Shown here: in pieces, positions 32,071 through 51,902 of the stretch
Position numbering within the stretch: the stretch's first letter is position 1
How the letters are laid out: the number at the start of each line of letters is the position of its first letter
NCBI GenBank assembly: GCA_020137815.1
Contig: CM035356.1
Span: forward strand, 5,924,145-5,988,144
DNA: 64,000 nucleotides
From: Hormiphora californensis
Taxonomy: Eukaryota; Ctenophora; Tentaculata; Cydippida; Pleurobrachiidae
Direction: 5' to 3'
The notes under the pieces: generated by a model
Seen by the model: only the letters and a program-made list of their open reading frames with translations
What the model was told of the DNA's origin: nothing
The model's database searches: none
Program-made: the position numbers and the translations under genes

Positions 32071-33789
32071 ATGGATAACTTCAATAATATTTCTTTAGCT
32101 GTGATGTTCAAAGCTGGTGACTGTGTGTGGGTTAAACTAAAGGGTTATCCTTACTGGCCCGCTCGAATTGACAAGATTGACCGAAATCTAATGTGCACCG
32201 TAAGTCTTTTCGAAATTTTGTGACAAACGTCTACTAGGCGTGGTTCAGTGTTCACAGAGAACACAGTCGGCGACAGGGGGATACAACCTAACATGATAAT
32301 ATCGAGAGTTCACATTTGTTAATATCGGAAAGGATCATGGATAGGTGCCTTGTTCGACCCTCCTTCCCCGCGCCCCGGTTTGAACAAAACAAGGATAGGT
32401 ACCGATCAGTGGTAAAGGATCCTATCGGATGAATTGTGTTAACAAATAAAAACACAGTATGAGCTACTTTGAACCTTTAAACGAGAGAGGTAAAGACTCT
32501 TTACTAAAGAGTACTTTATTTTCAGTTATTTTACTTTGGAACACACGAGATAGGTAAACAGAAAACTGATCAGCTCCTTCCGTTCACAAAGGAAAACAGA
32601 AACAGGTAATACCATTATCTAAAACTCGATAAAAGTCTCTATTGGTTGATTCTATTGATTGTTTCTAAATTATGGTTAAATTTCTGGTCAGGTACGCGAT
32701 ATTCACAAAGAAAAGTGGTCGGTCTCTACTGGAGGGCGTGTTGGAGGCGGAGGAGAATCCCACGGCTAAACCTAAAGATACCTTGACAAGCCTAAAGACA
32801 GACGTTCAGGTAGGATGTCTTAAACATGAACCTTGTTTTCCTGTGTGGTAGGGTGTGAACCTTGTTCTCCTGCCTGCTGGTCCCATGGATGAGTGTGGCA
32901 AAATACTTTTGTCATAATTGGACGAAATTCCGTGTTTTTACTCAGTATAACAATCATGTTCATGTAAATTAGTTACACAATTTGTTTCAGCTCTGGGCGG
33001 TCATGGGGGAGAGAGGGAGGAATGAGTTCAGGGGACGTTACCCAAAACGAGCCATCGAAACGGAGAAAGATTATGTTTTATATGAAAAGGGTACGTATTT
33101 TTCTTAAAGTCCTATTCTATTTCTAACTTTAACTGAATTTACGTAAGACCAAAACTTTGAATTGTTCATCCTTTTTAGCACAGACTCAGTGTCAGGCGAC
33201 ACTGTCCTATCACTTCCTACTTTTCAGAATTAAAGTTTGCTAGCCTACAGGAGGAGCAGAGATTAAAAACGGGAAAACAAAACTCTCGAAAACGCATCAA
33301 CTCAGATCACTCAGAACCACCGCAATGTGCCAGCAGTCCCGTCCGAAAGAAAAGGAGAACCCAATCTGAGAGCCAGACCATAACGATGTCCCGGCCAGAG
33401 CATATAACAGAACTGTGCGACTGTCTACGGTAGGAATATTTGTTGTGCTAGACCCTCCAAAATTGTTCTAACATATAACTACCTCCAAAATTTCCTAAAA
33501 TTTCCCCGTTTCTGCTCTAAATAGTCCTATAAAATTATCCATGTTCCCCCTTTCTCTAAACTGCCCAAGCACTACCAAAATATTCCCTCTCTCCAGATAC
33601 TCGTTACGACAGAATCATCTAAACAAGACTGCAGCCCAGTGCATTCTATCAGAACTGGAAACTTTGTGTATTACACGCACAGAGGCCCCCGATATTCTTC
33701 TCACGTCCCTCGATTCTATCACGAGACTCCGGAAATTACCAAGTATTCAGAAGAAATCACTGACTCTTTTAAATCAAATTAACTCGTGA
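32071..33789 (+). CDS. LEDGF/HDGF-like chromatin factor (PWWP plus integrase-binding domain)
   Basis: Links methylated nucleosomes to partner proteins in the nucleus, as PSIP1/LEDGF p75 and HDGFL2 do. Six exons: 32071-32199, 32526-32605, 32692-32809, 32991-33090, 33228-33429, 33597-33789; phases all agree (273 residues). The PWWP domain spans exons 1-3: GDCVWVKLKGYPYWPARIDK, then FYFGTHEIGKQKTDQLLPF, and YAIFTKKSGRSLLEGVLEAE. A short charged linker with SPVRKKRRTQ (probable nuclear localisation signal) leads to a C-terminal helical domain (HITELCDCLRYSLRQNHLNK ... LRKLPSIQKKSLTLLNQIN) that lines up with the LEDGF integrase-binding domain (LASLQVT...LKKIRRFK). The linker is much shorter than in vertebrates. 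A second in-frame ATG at 32104, just after a possible acceptor, may be the true start (262 residues). Confidence 0.88.
32348..32394. mobile_element. tiny inverted-repeat element in LEDGF-like intron 1
   Basis: CCTTGTTCGACCCT ... AACAAAACAAGG, flanked by ATAGGTG and ATAGGTA, a probable target duplication. Same family as 5151 and 63098. Confidence 0.65.
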
Positions 33790-33988
33790 TTGTACTGGAT
33801 TCTGAAATGATATTGACACGTTGTTACAATTGTTATTTGTGAAATCAGTTTTAAAATTGTTCGAGCAACTTGGAAATGTTGTAACTTACAGCTAGGACAA
33901 GGTCAGGATGATCAATTTGGTATACTGAGTTGGGTATTTGGAATTTATCTCAATATTTCGATTAATTAATAATAATTCCCGGATAGGT

Positions 33989-37370
<3,382 letters not shown>

Positions 37371-38756
37371 TAATATCACTCTTGAAAATGCTTACAATTA
37401 TATTATTTGCATTTTATTTCCAATTTTCCTTGTCTCAACAAAACCCGCTTCTTCTCATTTGTCCCTAGTTTGTAGCGCGCTATGTTTCGGTCAGTGAAAG
37501 TTGGTGTTGTGAGAACAAGGCGCACGACAATAAACCGCGCGCGATAACAAACACTGCCAATCACTCCAGGGAGTTTCAATCTTGAGTCGCTGGACACTTT
37601 CCGTGCTCCGGAATTTCAATCAAATGAATGCTGAGCATTATGCTCATTGCCAAAATGGACCGTGTGAATGGTGAATCACCGACCCTATATGAGTGCACTG
37701 AGAATCAAAACGGGGTCTGCACATAGCCAGACTGACGATCGTTTTCTGTCAGAGCATTGGCCTGACAGATCGTTTTTTGATAATTGATATTCATACACAA
37801 TGGGTGATCAATGGGGCATGGCGCCGCCATACAGTCTTTGATTGAGCAGAACATACAAAGAGAACAAACACGTTTAAATAAAACTGGTGAAAACCAGAGA
37901 TAACTTATAAATTAACAACCTCCATGTATATTTACACACGTATATATTGTGCAATTTTCGAAAATATTACTCAAAACTATCATTGCAAACGAAAGTAGGT
38001 TGTAAATTGTTCATATTATAGACTTGGTGTGTCGGATGTTGCTACAAGTAGAACCATAATCTCACAAAATCTCTAAAAGAAGCTCACTTTATTACAGAGG
38101 CTTTATATAGTTACTTAGGCGCCGTTTGGCGTCTTATCTGGCGGCACCGGCCCGATCTGACCGCACAATAACCAGACAGCTTCGGCGGGATTTACTACTA
38201 CATTTCATAACTTTTGATAGCACATTTTATGATTTTACTTCTAGCAACACTCAACCATATAATTATTGGGACTTGGAGATACGACCACATATCTATATTG
38301 AGATAATTGTTATTAGACAGGGATACTCATAGACAGACTTCACTATTTGTGTGTAATGTAAGACAGAAGATTCTAGTGACATTCACATTCAGCACGTAGC
38401 GTGACTAGATAAAATACTACTTTTTGATATAACATATAAATTTTCTCAAGGGGGTTCAGTTCGATCACACAGTTCCGTATATTGGCTGTCAGAGGGATGC
38501 CTGACATTTCTTTCTCGAGAACAGATGCCATGGCTTACCTTGTTCGACCCTCTCTCTCCGCCAATGTAAAGGAGTGTTAGAAATAACAAGTCAGGGCGAT
38601 ATATGTCTGACATTGTATAATATCATAGTGTCTGAGAAGTGTAAAAACTCATTAAAAGGATGATGGTATATATAAAAGAAAGCGTTCCCCTTCCCTCTAT
38701 CAGTAGAGTGTGTGGACACTGTTGTGTAGAGAGTGTTGAACACTACTCCGCTAATG
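37371..38756. other. intergenic between convergent genes; one tiny element
   Basis: No coding signal. Contains dispersed motifs CTGTCAGAGCATTGGCCTGACAG-like near 37747 (related to 3105) and GGCGCCG-type palindromes near 37843 and 38120. A tiny CCTTGTTCGACCCT ... AAATAACAAG element occupies 38538-38590. Confidence 0.5.
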
Positions 38757-43023
<4,267 letters not shown>

Positions 43024-43169
43024 CTAGTGGGCTACCCAGCAAACCGAGCCTGGCAGGGGGAGATGGGGTGTCAATAATGTATCAATAAATGTATCAATAA
43101 ACTAATACGATGTATAAAATGCTTTTTAAAATACAAACCTGGCCGGAAGGGAGGTTTTAGATCTTATCA

Positions 43170-45134
43170 CTAACCTGGCTTGGAGGGAGGGTGACCCACT
43201 AATCACTAACCTGGCTTGGAGGGAGGGTGACCCACTAACCTGGCTTGGAGGGAGGGTGACCCACTAACCTGGCTTGGAGGGAGGGTGACCCACTAACCTG
43301 GCTTGGAGGGAGGGTGACCCACTAACCTGGCTTGGAGGGAGGGTGACCCACTAACCACTAACCTGGCTTGGAGGGAGGGTGACCCACTAATCACTAACCT
43401 GGCTTGTAGGGAGGGTGACCCACTAACCTGGCTTGGAGGGAGGGTGACCCACTAATCACTAACCTGGCTTGGAGGGAGGGTGACCCACTAATAACTAACC
43501 TGGCTTGGAGGGAGGGTGACCCACTGACCTGGCTTGGAGGGAGGGTGGCCCACTAACCTGGCTTGGAGGGAGGGTGACCCACTAATCACTAACCTGGCTT
43601 GGAGGGAGGGTGACCCACTAATCACTAACCTGGCTTGGAGGGAGGGTGACCCACTAATCACTAACCTGGCTTGGAGGGAGGGTGACCCACTAACCTGGCT
43701 TGGAGGGAGGGTTTCGAACTAATAATACTTTCACTAACCTGGCTTGGAGGGAGGGTGACCCACTAATGACTAATCACTAACCTGGCTTGGAGGGAGGGTG
43801 ACCCACTAACCACTGACCTGGCTTGGAGGGAGGGTGACCCACTAATCACTAACCTGGCTTGGAGGGAGGGTGACCCACTAATCACTAACCTAGCTTGGAG
43901 GGAGGGTGACCCACTAACCTGGCTTGGACGGAGGGTGACCCACTAACCTGGCTTGGAGGGAGGGTGACCCACTAATCACTAACCTGGCTTGGAGGGAGGG
44001 TGACCCACTAATCACTAACCTGGCTTGGAGGGAGGGTGACCCACTAACCTGGCTTGGAGGGAGGGTGACCCACTAACCACTAACCTGGCTTGGAGGGAGG
44101 GTGACCCACTAATCACTAACCTGGCTTGGAGGGAGGGTGACCCACTAACTTGGCTTGGAGGGAGGGTGACCCACTAATCACTAACCTGGCTTGGAGGGAG
44201 GGTGACCCACTAATCACTAACCTGGCTTGGAGGGAGGGTGACCCACTAATCACTAACCTGGCTTGGAGGGAGGGTGACCCACTAATCACTAACCTGGCTT
44301 GGAGGGAGGGTGACCCACTAACCACTAACCTGGCTTGGAGGGAGGGTGACCCACTAACCTGGCTTGGAGGGAGGGTGACCCACTAACCTGGCTTGGAGGG
44401 AGGGTGACCCACTAATCACTAACCTGGCTTGGAGGGAGGGTGACCCACTAATCACTAACCTGGCTTGGAGGGAGGGTGACTCACTAACCTGGCTTGGAGG
44501 GAGGGTGACCCACTAATCACTAACCTGGCTTGGAGGGAGGGTGACCCACTAATCACTAACCTGGCTTGGAGGGAGGGTGACCCACTAATCACTAACCTGG
44601 CTTGGAGGGAGGGTGACCCACTAATCACTAACCTGGCTTGGAGGGAGGGTGGCCCACTAATCACTAACCTGGCTTGGAGGGAGGGTGACCCACTAACCTG
44701 GCTTGGAGGGAGGGTGACCCACTAACCTGGCTTGGAGGGAGGGTGACCCACTAACCTGGCTTGGAGGGAGGGTGACCCACTAACCTGGCTTGGAGGGAGG
44801 GTGACCCACTAACCTGGCTTGGAGGGAGGGTGACCCACTAACCTGGCTTGGAGGGAGGGTGACCCACTAACCTGGCTTGGAGGGAGGGTGACCCACTAAC
44901 CTGGCTTGGAGGGAGGGTGACCCACTAACCTGGCTTGGAGGGAGGGTGACCCACTAACCTGGCTTGGAGGGAGGGTGACCCACTAACCTGGCTTGGAGGG
45001 AGGGTGACCCACTAACCTGGCTTGGAGGGAGGGTGACCCACTGATCACTAACCTGGCTTGGAGGGAGGGTGACCCACTAACCTGGCTTGGAGGGAGGGTG
45101 ACCCACTAACCTGGCTTGGAGGGAGGGTGACCCA
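43170..45134. repeat. 29/36-bp minisatellite, about 60 units
   Basis: The basic unit is CTAACCTGGCTTGGAGGGAG (GGTGACCCA), 29 bp. Many units carry a 7-bp extension CTAATCA (or CTAACCA), giving 36 bp. The 29-bp form dominates the distal end (44690-45130, almost perfectly uniform) and the two forms mix elsewhere. The proximal edge lies about 150 bp beyond the WDR26 first exon. Open frames through it (REGDPLITNLAW repeats) are products of the unit length and not genes. Confidence 0.97.
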
Positions 45135-45662
45135 CAGACAGAGAAACAAGGATACACTGAAGTGGACGCCACACGGTGTCTTTACTCGTCCACCTCTCTA
45201 TCCTGATGTTCCCAAACGCTTCATTTCTAACGAATATTATATTGGGTTTTACAGTTAAATTATATCATATATAAACCCCAGCGGGTGAATAAAGGACCGC
45301 CCACTATAAAAAGCGAGAAACCTTGGTAGTAAATAACCCTCCCGAGGATGGCTCAAGCAATGCCGCTGAGATATCGTTTGTTGTAGCTGGTAGATGGGCC
45401 GGAGAGACACGTATGGAGCATGCTTGCGGTGATAACAACACACTCCGTGTAAGAACAAGGATAGGCCAGGTGTAACGAGCGCGAGCTGGCAAAAAGTTGA
45501 TTCACTAAAACGGCTCTAACCGCCGAACCACTCAACCGTTTTGGCTAATTCAAAGTTTATCTGGTAGGAAATGTCAAGGCCTAACTCCAGCCCAAACCCA
45601 ACCCTAACCTTTACCCTACTTTAACCGTTTGTCAGCAGTCACGAAACACCCAGATTTTATTT
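45135..45662. other. intergenic; inverted copy of the 30030-30180 repeat
   Basis: 45490-45640 is the inverse of the dispersed repeat at 30030-30180. The remainder shows no gene. Confidence 0.5.
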
Positions 45663-46424
45663 TTAGAAATCAAGGTTATCTGTACATAAAATGGATAAAT
45701 AATTCGAATTATTTTTAATCATGTATAAAATGTTAATATCATTCCTGTCGCTGAAACGTTTTGGGCTAGTGCCACGGTGACCCCTTAGACTGATCACAAG
45801 TGTCCTCAAGAGGCAGAATGATAATCGTTGCCTAATGTACCGGATAGAGTCGGGATAGGATTGTTTCGTTTTATCGGAAAGTTTAGAAGCAAGCTTCTTA
45901 TAGAACTTGTCTGCTTCATCGCCCATAATTCCTGATGTCGAGAAGACAACCGGTGTGAAGGAACTTTTTTCGACCTGCAAGACACGTTCACCATATGCTC
46001 GCTTCTTCTCATCCTCGTGTTTCTTGAGAGCCTTGGTAATAGGAAGAGATTGATTGGTGGGGGCTCGAGAGTTAAAGACGCGGAAATCAAGGAATAGCTT
46101 TGCCATAGGAGACCAGAGGTCACGTGCTGAGACATCTAATCGAGCCTCTTCGGTGGTGATGGCGGAACGGTATTTGAACTCCTCTCCAGTTAGTGGAAGA
46201 AGGTGAGGTTCGATTACAACATCCCCACACCCAGCCTCAGCTAAGAGGTTCGCAGTGAGATCACGCATCTGATTGTGTCTAAGGTTGACATAACCTCCAC
46301 GGGAGCAGCTTAGACTGTGTTCGATCGAGTTTAGTTTGCCACATGCACAGTGGTTGGGGAATTCGTGGAGAGGAAGGTCATATCTCAGAGACAGAGCGTC
46401 TCTAAACTCTAATTTGTTCATCAC
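45663..46424 (-). CDS. intact retroelement-type nuclease-like domain ORF
   Basis: 253 residues, open throughout. Contains a CxCG...H...C...GG...RHNQMRD pattern (residues about 27-55, possible zinc site), LTGEEFKYRSAITTEEARLD, FLDFRVFNSRAP, VLQVEKSSFTPVVFSTSG and the end RYIRQRLSFCLLRTLVISLR. I know this combination as the C-terminal part of reverse-transcriptase polyproteins common in cnidarian and other invertebrate genomes. The D...DxR spacing suggests a PD-(D/E)xK-like endonuclease (inference). The frame continues without a stop upstream to the 587-bp element at 46443, so the 5' part was lost. Four copies in this window are broken or partial; only this one is open. Confidence 0.6.
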   Translation of the reverse strand: MMNKLEFRDALSLRYDLPLHEFPNHCACGKLNSIEHSLSCSRGGYVNLRHNQMRDLTANLLAEAGCGDVVIEPHLLPLTGEEFKYRSAITTEEARLDVSARDLWSPMAKLFLDFRVFNSRAPTNQSLPITKALKKHEDEKKRAYGERVLQVEKSSFTPVVFSTSGIMGDEADKFYKKLASKLSDKTKQSYPDSIRYIRQRLSFCLLRTLVISLRGHRGTSPKRFSDRNDINILYMIKNNSNYLSILCTDNLDF

Positions 46425-46442
46425 GCTGTTTAACGCTGGCCC

Positions 46443-47029
46443 TTGGCATACGTTGCAGGCCCCTTATAATATAATATAAGGGGCCTGGAGGGAATACCGC
46501 GCTAGGGGGGAATACATAATCAATCATATCTCCGGTTCCAGATAAGGTACAGAAATCGTTTTGGTAGCGTTGGAAAGAGGAAGATAACAGCTTTCAAATG
46601 CAACCGGTTTCAGGTCTCTATCTTATCAGGAACAGGAGATATGAACCAAACTCCGCAAAATCGAGTGCGGTAAAATAAAAAATTCGAGATTTTAATTCAA
46701 ATTTGAAACAAAGTGTCCCTGCAGGGACCTGTGACGTCACTTTTTGAAAACAACCAATCTTTGAACGGCTATTGCTCAGCCTCCTCAAGTCCAATTAACT
46801 TCTCTCAAAAACAGCAAGGTAGATAATTGTCAGATCTAACAGCTAGTGAAAGAATCAAGCAAAACGGACTTCAGGGGCCAAAGTTATAAGCACCGCCGTT
46901 TTTTCGCTCGCAAAGTTATCTTCGACCCAGCCGGGCCCGTCCTGAGCTCAGGCCAAACGCGCGCGCGGCATTCCCTCCAGTCCCCTCGTTGCGGGGGTGC
47001 GCGCATGAGGGGGCTGCAGCGCATTCCAA
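46443..47029. mobile_element. 587-bp non-autonomous element, 9-bp target duplication, copy 2
   Basis: Flanked by CGCTGGCCC at 46434-46442 and 47030-47038. Same length, termini and near-identical body as 30488-31074, which suggests recent mobility. Confidence 0.88.
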
Positions 47030-47038
47030 CGCTGGCCC

Positions 47039-47807
47039 TAAAAAAATTTTTTAAATCGTGACTTTTTTTATTTTATTAAAAATCGCGACTAAAAAAGACG
47101 CGCGGCGCGGCGTTTGGCACGCGCAAAACATTTTTGTCTGCGCGGCGCGGCATTGCGAAATCCAGATGTATCAAAAGTCGCGTTGGATAACTCGTGGGAA
47201 AACCAAGGACGACCAATTTCTTGGAAATCTCCCGATTTGACTTGATAACTTTTGTATTTGATAACTTTTGTATTTGATGCCCGCTGGTGTTGTTCACATG
47301 GTCGGGTATGAGTTTTAATAGACATTTAAAAACAAAGATCCAAGCCAAAACAAAGATTTTCGAATTTTCCTCTTGTGACTTTATCCATGATTTCTCGTGC
47401 ACTGTGTAGTCGTTTCTTTTCTAATTTCAAGGGAAACATAACCATTTCACCATTCAAGATATTAGGGTAGAACTTAGGAGTCTCCACTCTCCAGTCGATA
47501 GTCTCAAATCTCAATCCAAAAGTTTGAAATAAAAAAATTTCGCTACGCTAAATCTGTGCAGCAGTGGTTAGTGGTTACCGAATATCTCACTACATCAGTG
47601 AGTGTGTCCTGTCAACCAAAAGGGTTTCCAACCGTTTCCATCAACCATGTGTCTCCTCTTGATGGCGATGAGGATTTATTATAGCAATATAGCAAGGTGT
47701 TCTGAGTGTAATAGTCGCCGTAACGAACAGCAACATAATCCCCGATAAATCGCTTAACTCAAAGTAACTAAAATCAAAACTAGAAGAACTGCCTGCTGCA
47801 CCTAGTA
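47039..47807. other. intergenic, no gene seen
   Basis: AT-rich with a CpG-rich patch (about 47098-47150). No exon-like stretch could be supported. Confidence 0.4.
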
Positions 47808-48547
47808 CAGTCGGACCCCGATTTACCGGGATCCTCGGGGGAAGCCATTTTGCCCGGTAAATCGGGGTGCCCGGTATATCGGGGTAGAGCATATTTGACC
47901 CATAAATCTTACTTTTGTCCAAAATTCTATAGCAAGATACCTCTAACTGTACAGTATACATTTATTGATGACAATATGATCATTGCTTCTGTCATTAGGA
48001 ATAGAAAATTTAAAAAATTCAAAAAAATTGTAAAATCTTTTTCTAAGGTAAACCACCCCGACCGAGTCCGAATCGTGTTTCGAATCGGTGCATCTTATCG
48101 CATGTCCTGCCGCTAATTAGAGTCTAATTAAGACGGTTCGAAACGAACCGATACGTGATACCATGCCGAATCTGGGCACCTTAAGCGGGGTGAGGAAGTA
48201 TCAAAGTTTCAAAATAACTTTTTCTCTGAAAATTTACGGGGAGCATCGATCAAAGCATTGACTATGATTCTGTAAAATTTTGCAAAAAAAGTTATGAAAT
48301 TTTTCTAAGATATACCAGCCACGTTCGAATCGTGTTTCGAATCGGTGCATCTTATTACGTGTCCTGCCGCTAATTAGACGGTTCGAAACGGACCGATACG
48401 TGATCCCCATTAGACCTAGCGAATTGCAAATGCAAGTTTACCAACCAGCCAAACTTCGAAAATTGTCCAAAAAAATCGGGGGAAAGAAACCCTCCCGGTA
48501 AATCGGGGTTCCGGTAAATCGGGGCCCGGTAAATCGGGGTCCGACTG
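47808..48547. mobile_element. pogo/Tigger-like non-autonomous element, 740 bp
   Basis: Ends CAGTCGGACCCCGATTTACC / GTAAATCGGGGTCCGACTG with TA on each side (47806-47807, 48548-48549). The interior contains two copies of a module with CGAATCGTGTTTCGAATCGG, CATGTCCTGCCGCTAATTAG and GACGGTTCGAAACG, themselves partly palindromic. No transposase. Confidence 0.8.
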
Positions 48548-48549
48548 TA

Positions 48550-49784
48550 CGTGACAGATTAAATGCCTAAAATAGTTTCAAGACTGGTAATTTGTCAGAC
48601 ACCACCTTTCAATTCACCTTTATCAATCCAAAAAGATTTCACCTCCGAATATGGTTAAATCAACTCTACCCAAATTAATCTGGAACGCGTTTAATTTTAT
48701 TTCTGAATTAGTATTGTGGGTTCAACCCCTGTTCTAAACTCGGCTAATACTGTTAGTGAGGTGCCAAATTTGAGTTTTTCTAAAACTTTGCCACCACCAA
48801 TCAAATAAAATTACCGTTTTCTCTTTCAACGCACTGTCCTCTCGTTCTGCGGGGTGGAACTAGCAATTAGCTGGAACACGAGATATAGAAAATAAAATTG
48901 CTATTTTCTACATTTCTACAACGCGTGCGTACACTGATTCCCAGCTTTTAATTTTGTTGTGTACAAGTTTAGAGACACGGCTTGTCCGCTTGTATCCTAA
49001 TTCTCATGGCACTCTTTCTTTCTGTCACTCTAGATTCTGTATTTCTTTCTCTCATTTTAGTTTAGTACCACTACCACCTCTGTTTTGCTAACTCTCTTTG
49101 TTACGATCTAGCTATCTTTCTCTCACCCTAACTCTTCCCTCTCTCTTTAATTCAGCCTCTATCTCTAAGATGGTGTCTCTCCCGTTATTGGGCCGCTATT
49201 ATGTTAACGTGAGAGCACTTTGTGTTACACTTCCGTACTTCCTCTCTCTCTGTCTCTCGATCTCTCTCTCTCCGGTCGTGTCTCCCTCTTTCTTCTGTGA
49301 GCCTTCATTCTCATTTCCAACTGTACAACTTTGAATTTTTGGTAGCTATTAATAATATCTTTCCCTCCCTCGTGCATAACTCCCATAACTCGAAAACTTG
49401 TAAAGGGTTTTGATATGAGAAAATGTACTGTGGGACGAAATCCATGAACTCAATTTTCCCTTATTATAAGTGCTACATGGATGCATAGTGTAATTATTCT
49501 TGTTCTGACCACTGTTCATGTATCTGGCTCTTCTCGCTCGTGTTGTATAATTGTGCTGTATACTTAACAGCTTACAGACCTACTTATACGTCCCTCATAG
49601 AGCTACCGCGAGGGGAGCAGCTTTACTCGATCTGCTTTGTATCAAATCTCCTTGTATCACTCCCTTGTGTACCACCTTTATGTACTAAAATTAGGTACTC
49701 TGCTAATACTCTTGTCTCATGAATGTCTGTGTGCAGCTCACTGTGCAGCTCTATTTTCCTGTCGACACTTATTGAGCCACTACC
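48550..49784. other. intergenic/5' flank of aquaporin
   Basis: AT- and pyrimidine-rich sequence (CTCTCTC tracts at 49235-49275). No other gene recognised. Confidence 0.4.
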
Positions 49785-51902
49785 ATGTACATCAACTCCA
49801 TTTTATCGCTTCAATTCTCTCAGTTCTTGATTTTGACACTCGCAATAGCATTTTCGCAATACTTGACGCGTCTCTCGTTGCAAGCTAATCCTAAATACCA
49901 TTCTTCAGAAATAGCTATGGGCTCAGGCAACCTTTTACCTGGAGGATTTGTCCTCGCAGAAATGGATCTCAAGTCAATGAATTGTGCTAGGGAAGTAATT
50001 GCGGAGTTTGTTGGATCATTCTTCCTAATTATCATCGGAGTCGGAGGTAATAAATTGAGATAATTCAATTATGATTATTAACAATATCATCAACATATTT
50101 TTCAGTTTTTCAATAGACTAATATAGTATTTTGCAATATTGCAGTATGTGATCCCGGGAGGACATTAGAATAATAACTGTAAAACACATTTCACTTTTTT
50201 TCAGCTATTCATGGTGCAACCTTCAACGCTGTACCCCTTGGCTCCGCTCAAATCCTCCAAATTGGTCTTGGTTTTGGTCTCGGAATAGGATGTTGTGTTC
50301 ATTTGTTTTCTGATATCAGCGGTGGGCAATACAACCCCGCAGTCTCCTTCGCCCTCTTCTTCGCCAAGAAGATATCCCTAGCTCGAGCAGCTATCTTCAC
50401 TTTGGCCCAGATTTTGGGAGGACTACTCGGATGTGGTGAGTGGTGTTGTAGAGCCCCCCCCCCCCCGGCCCCCCCCTGTTGTAGAGCCCCCCCCCCCCTG
50501 TTGTAGAGCCCCCCCCCCCCTGTTGTAGACCCCCCCCCTGTTGTAGATGCTGGGGGGGGGGGGGGGTTCTCAGGGAGATTTGTTAGGTTATATGGTGTCC
50601 CTTCTCAGTTCTCATTAACTGACTAAGAGAGATACACATAATACCTAAATACCATTTCTAGACATTTGACTTTTCACTCCCGGCTCCCCCTTGCTAAAAT
50701 GTTTCCCCCGCTTGATGTAAGTTAATTTAAACCCCACACCAGGTGTCATGTGGGCGATTCTCGATAAATGTCCAGGAGCTGTTGGGCTAGGATCAGGAGT
50801 CAGTGGTGCTTCTGGCCTGTTTATCGAGTTTTTCGGTACACTGTTCCTCGTTCTGACGGTGTTGGCGAATGTAAACGAACTCCGAGGTCACGCTAATGGG
50901 TTCCAGCAGCCTCTCTCCATTGGAATCACAATCTTCGTTATTCACATGTTCCTGGTGAGTTGAATTATTAGAACGTGGGAAACGGGAATTCTATAATTAC
51001 CTCCTGTAATGATTTGATTGTGATGGAATTATATAATTCACTGAAATTTGGCTTGAATTATGGCATTGCGGTATGGTATGCACAGTAATTCTGTTTACTG
51101 AATTAGGACATGCCTACCTCAGTGGGACATATATTTGTGCCCGCTAGTAGACATGAATTACAAGGCTCTCTTGCATGCCACCGCAATTTAGAGAAAATTA
51201 ATTGGCCTTCCTGTGTGCACAGCATACCAAAATATGTCTGGCAAATACCACGATAGCCAACTTAAAGATAGTTTACCCTTTGGCCGAGTCGATCTGAGCG
51301 CACTGTCGTGAGAATTAAAACAGGGTTTGGGTGATACGAACTATCCATTATTAATATATGCACTACACAGTTTTTTTATGACTTCACCAACGTCCCCCTT
51401 GTTTTTTTCAACCCCTGCGAATGGCAGTCTAGCTTGGCAACGTCCCCCCCATCAACTCTCTCTCTCTCTGCTCTAGGTACCAACTACTGGATGTGGAATT
51501 AACCCAGCCCGGAGTCTTGTAACAAACCTTGTCAATTGGGAGTTCCCTTCCACTTTTTATGTAAGTAAAATGACTTTGTTTTTATCTTTTCTTTTTAACA
51601 AAAAAAAAAGGTTTTTGGTACTAACATTTAGCACTAGTATTCATTTTTAATCTACCTAAATCAAAAATGTATTATTATCCTCTCTAATCCCCTCTCCCAA
51701 TTAGATCTACATAATTGGACCAATGATGGCAGCAGTAGTAGGTGGACTTGGCTACACCTATGTGTTTGAACCCCACTATAGCCCATGTAGGCCCCTTCAA
51801 GCCGTGGCACCCGGACCCTCAGTTACTACCTCCGAGCACGCTAAGCACACCATTGCCGGTGTCTGTGCACCGCACGAAAAGAGGACCTCTTTCGTTATGT
51901 AA
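49785..51902 (+). CDS. aquaporin, water-selective type
   Basis: A six-helix membrane channel for water. Five exons: 49785-50046, 50205-50435, 50743-50954, 51477-51560, 51705-51902; phases agree (328 residues). Both pore motifs are canonical: SGGQYNPAVS in loop B and TGCGINPARS in loop E. The aromatic/arginine filter positions read Phe (in GLGFGLGI), His (seven residues before TGCG, in FVIHMF), Cys and Arg (in GCGINPAR), the same set as AQP1, and loop E has Ser rather than Asp after NPAR. This favours water over glycerol. The core begins at CAREVIAEFVGSFFLIIIGV. The first ATG (49785) adds a hydrophobic leader (LSLQFSQFLILTLAIAFSQY) that could be an extra helix; an ATG at 49917 would give 284 residues, the usual aquaporin length. 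The intron after loop B holds poly-C/GTTGTAGA repeats. Confidence 0.93.

Noticed and set aside
43534-44664. Repeat protein frames (REGDPLITNLAW units)
   Set aside because: They follow from the 36-bp minisatellite unit being divisible by three and they break wherever 29-bp units occur.
43170-45134. CRISPR-like array
   Set aside because: Units are contiguous with no unique spacers; this is a eukaryotic minisatellite.
49098-49413. Small Ser/Leu-rich ORFs upstream of the aquaporin
   Set aside because: Derived from CT-rich DNA, with no splice context or recognisable domain.
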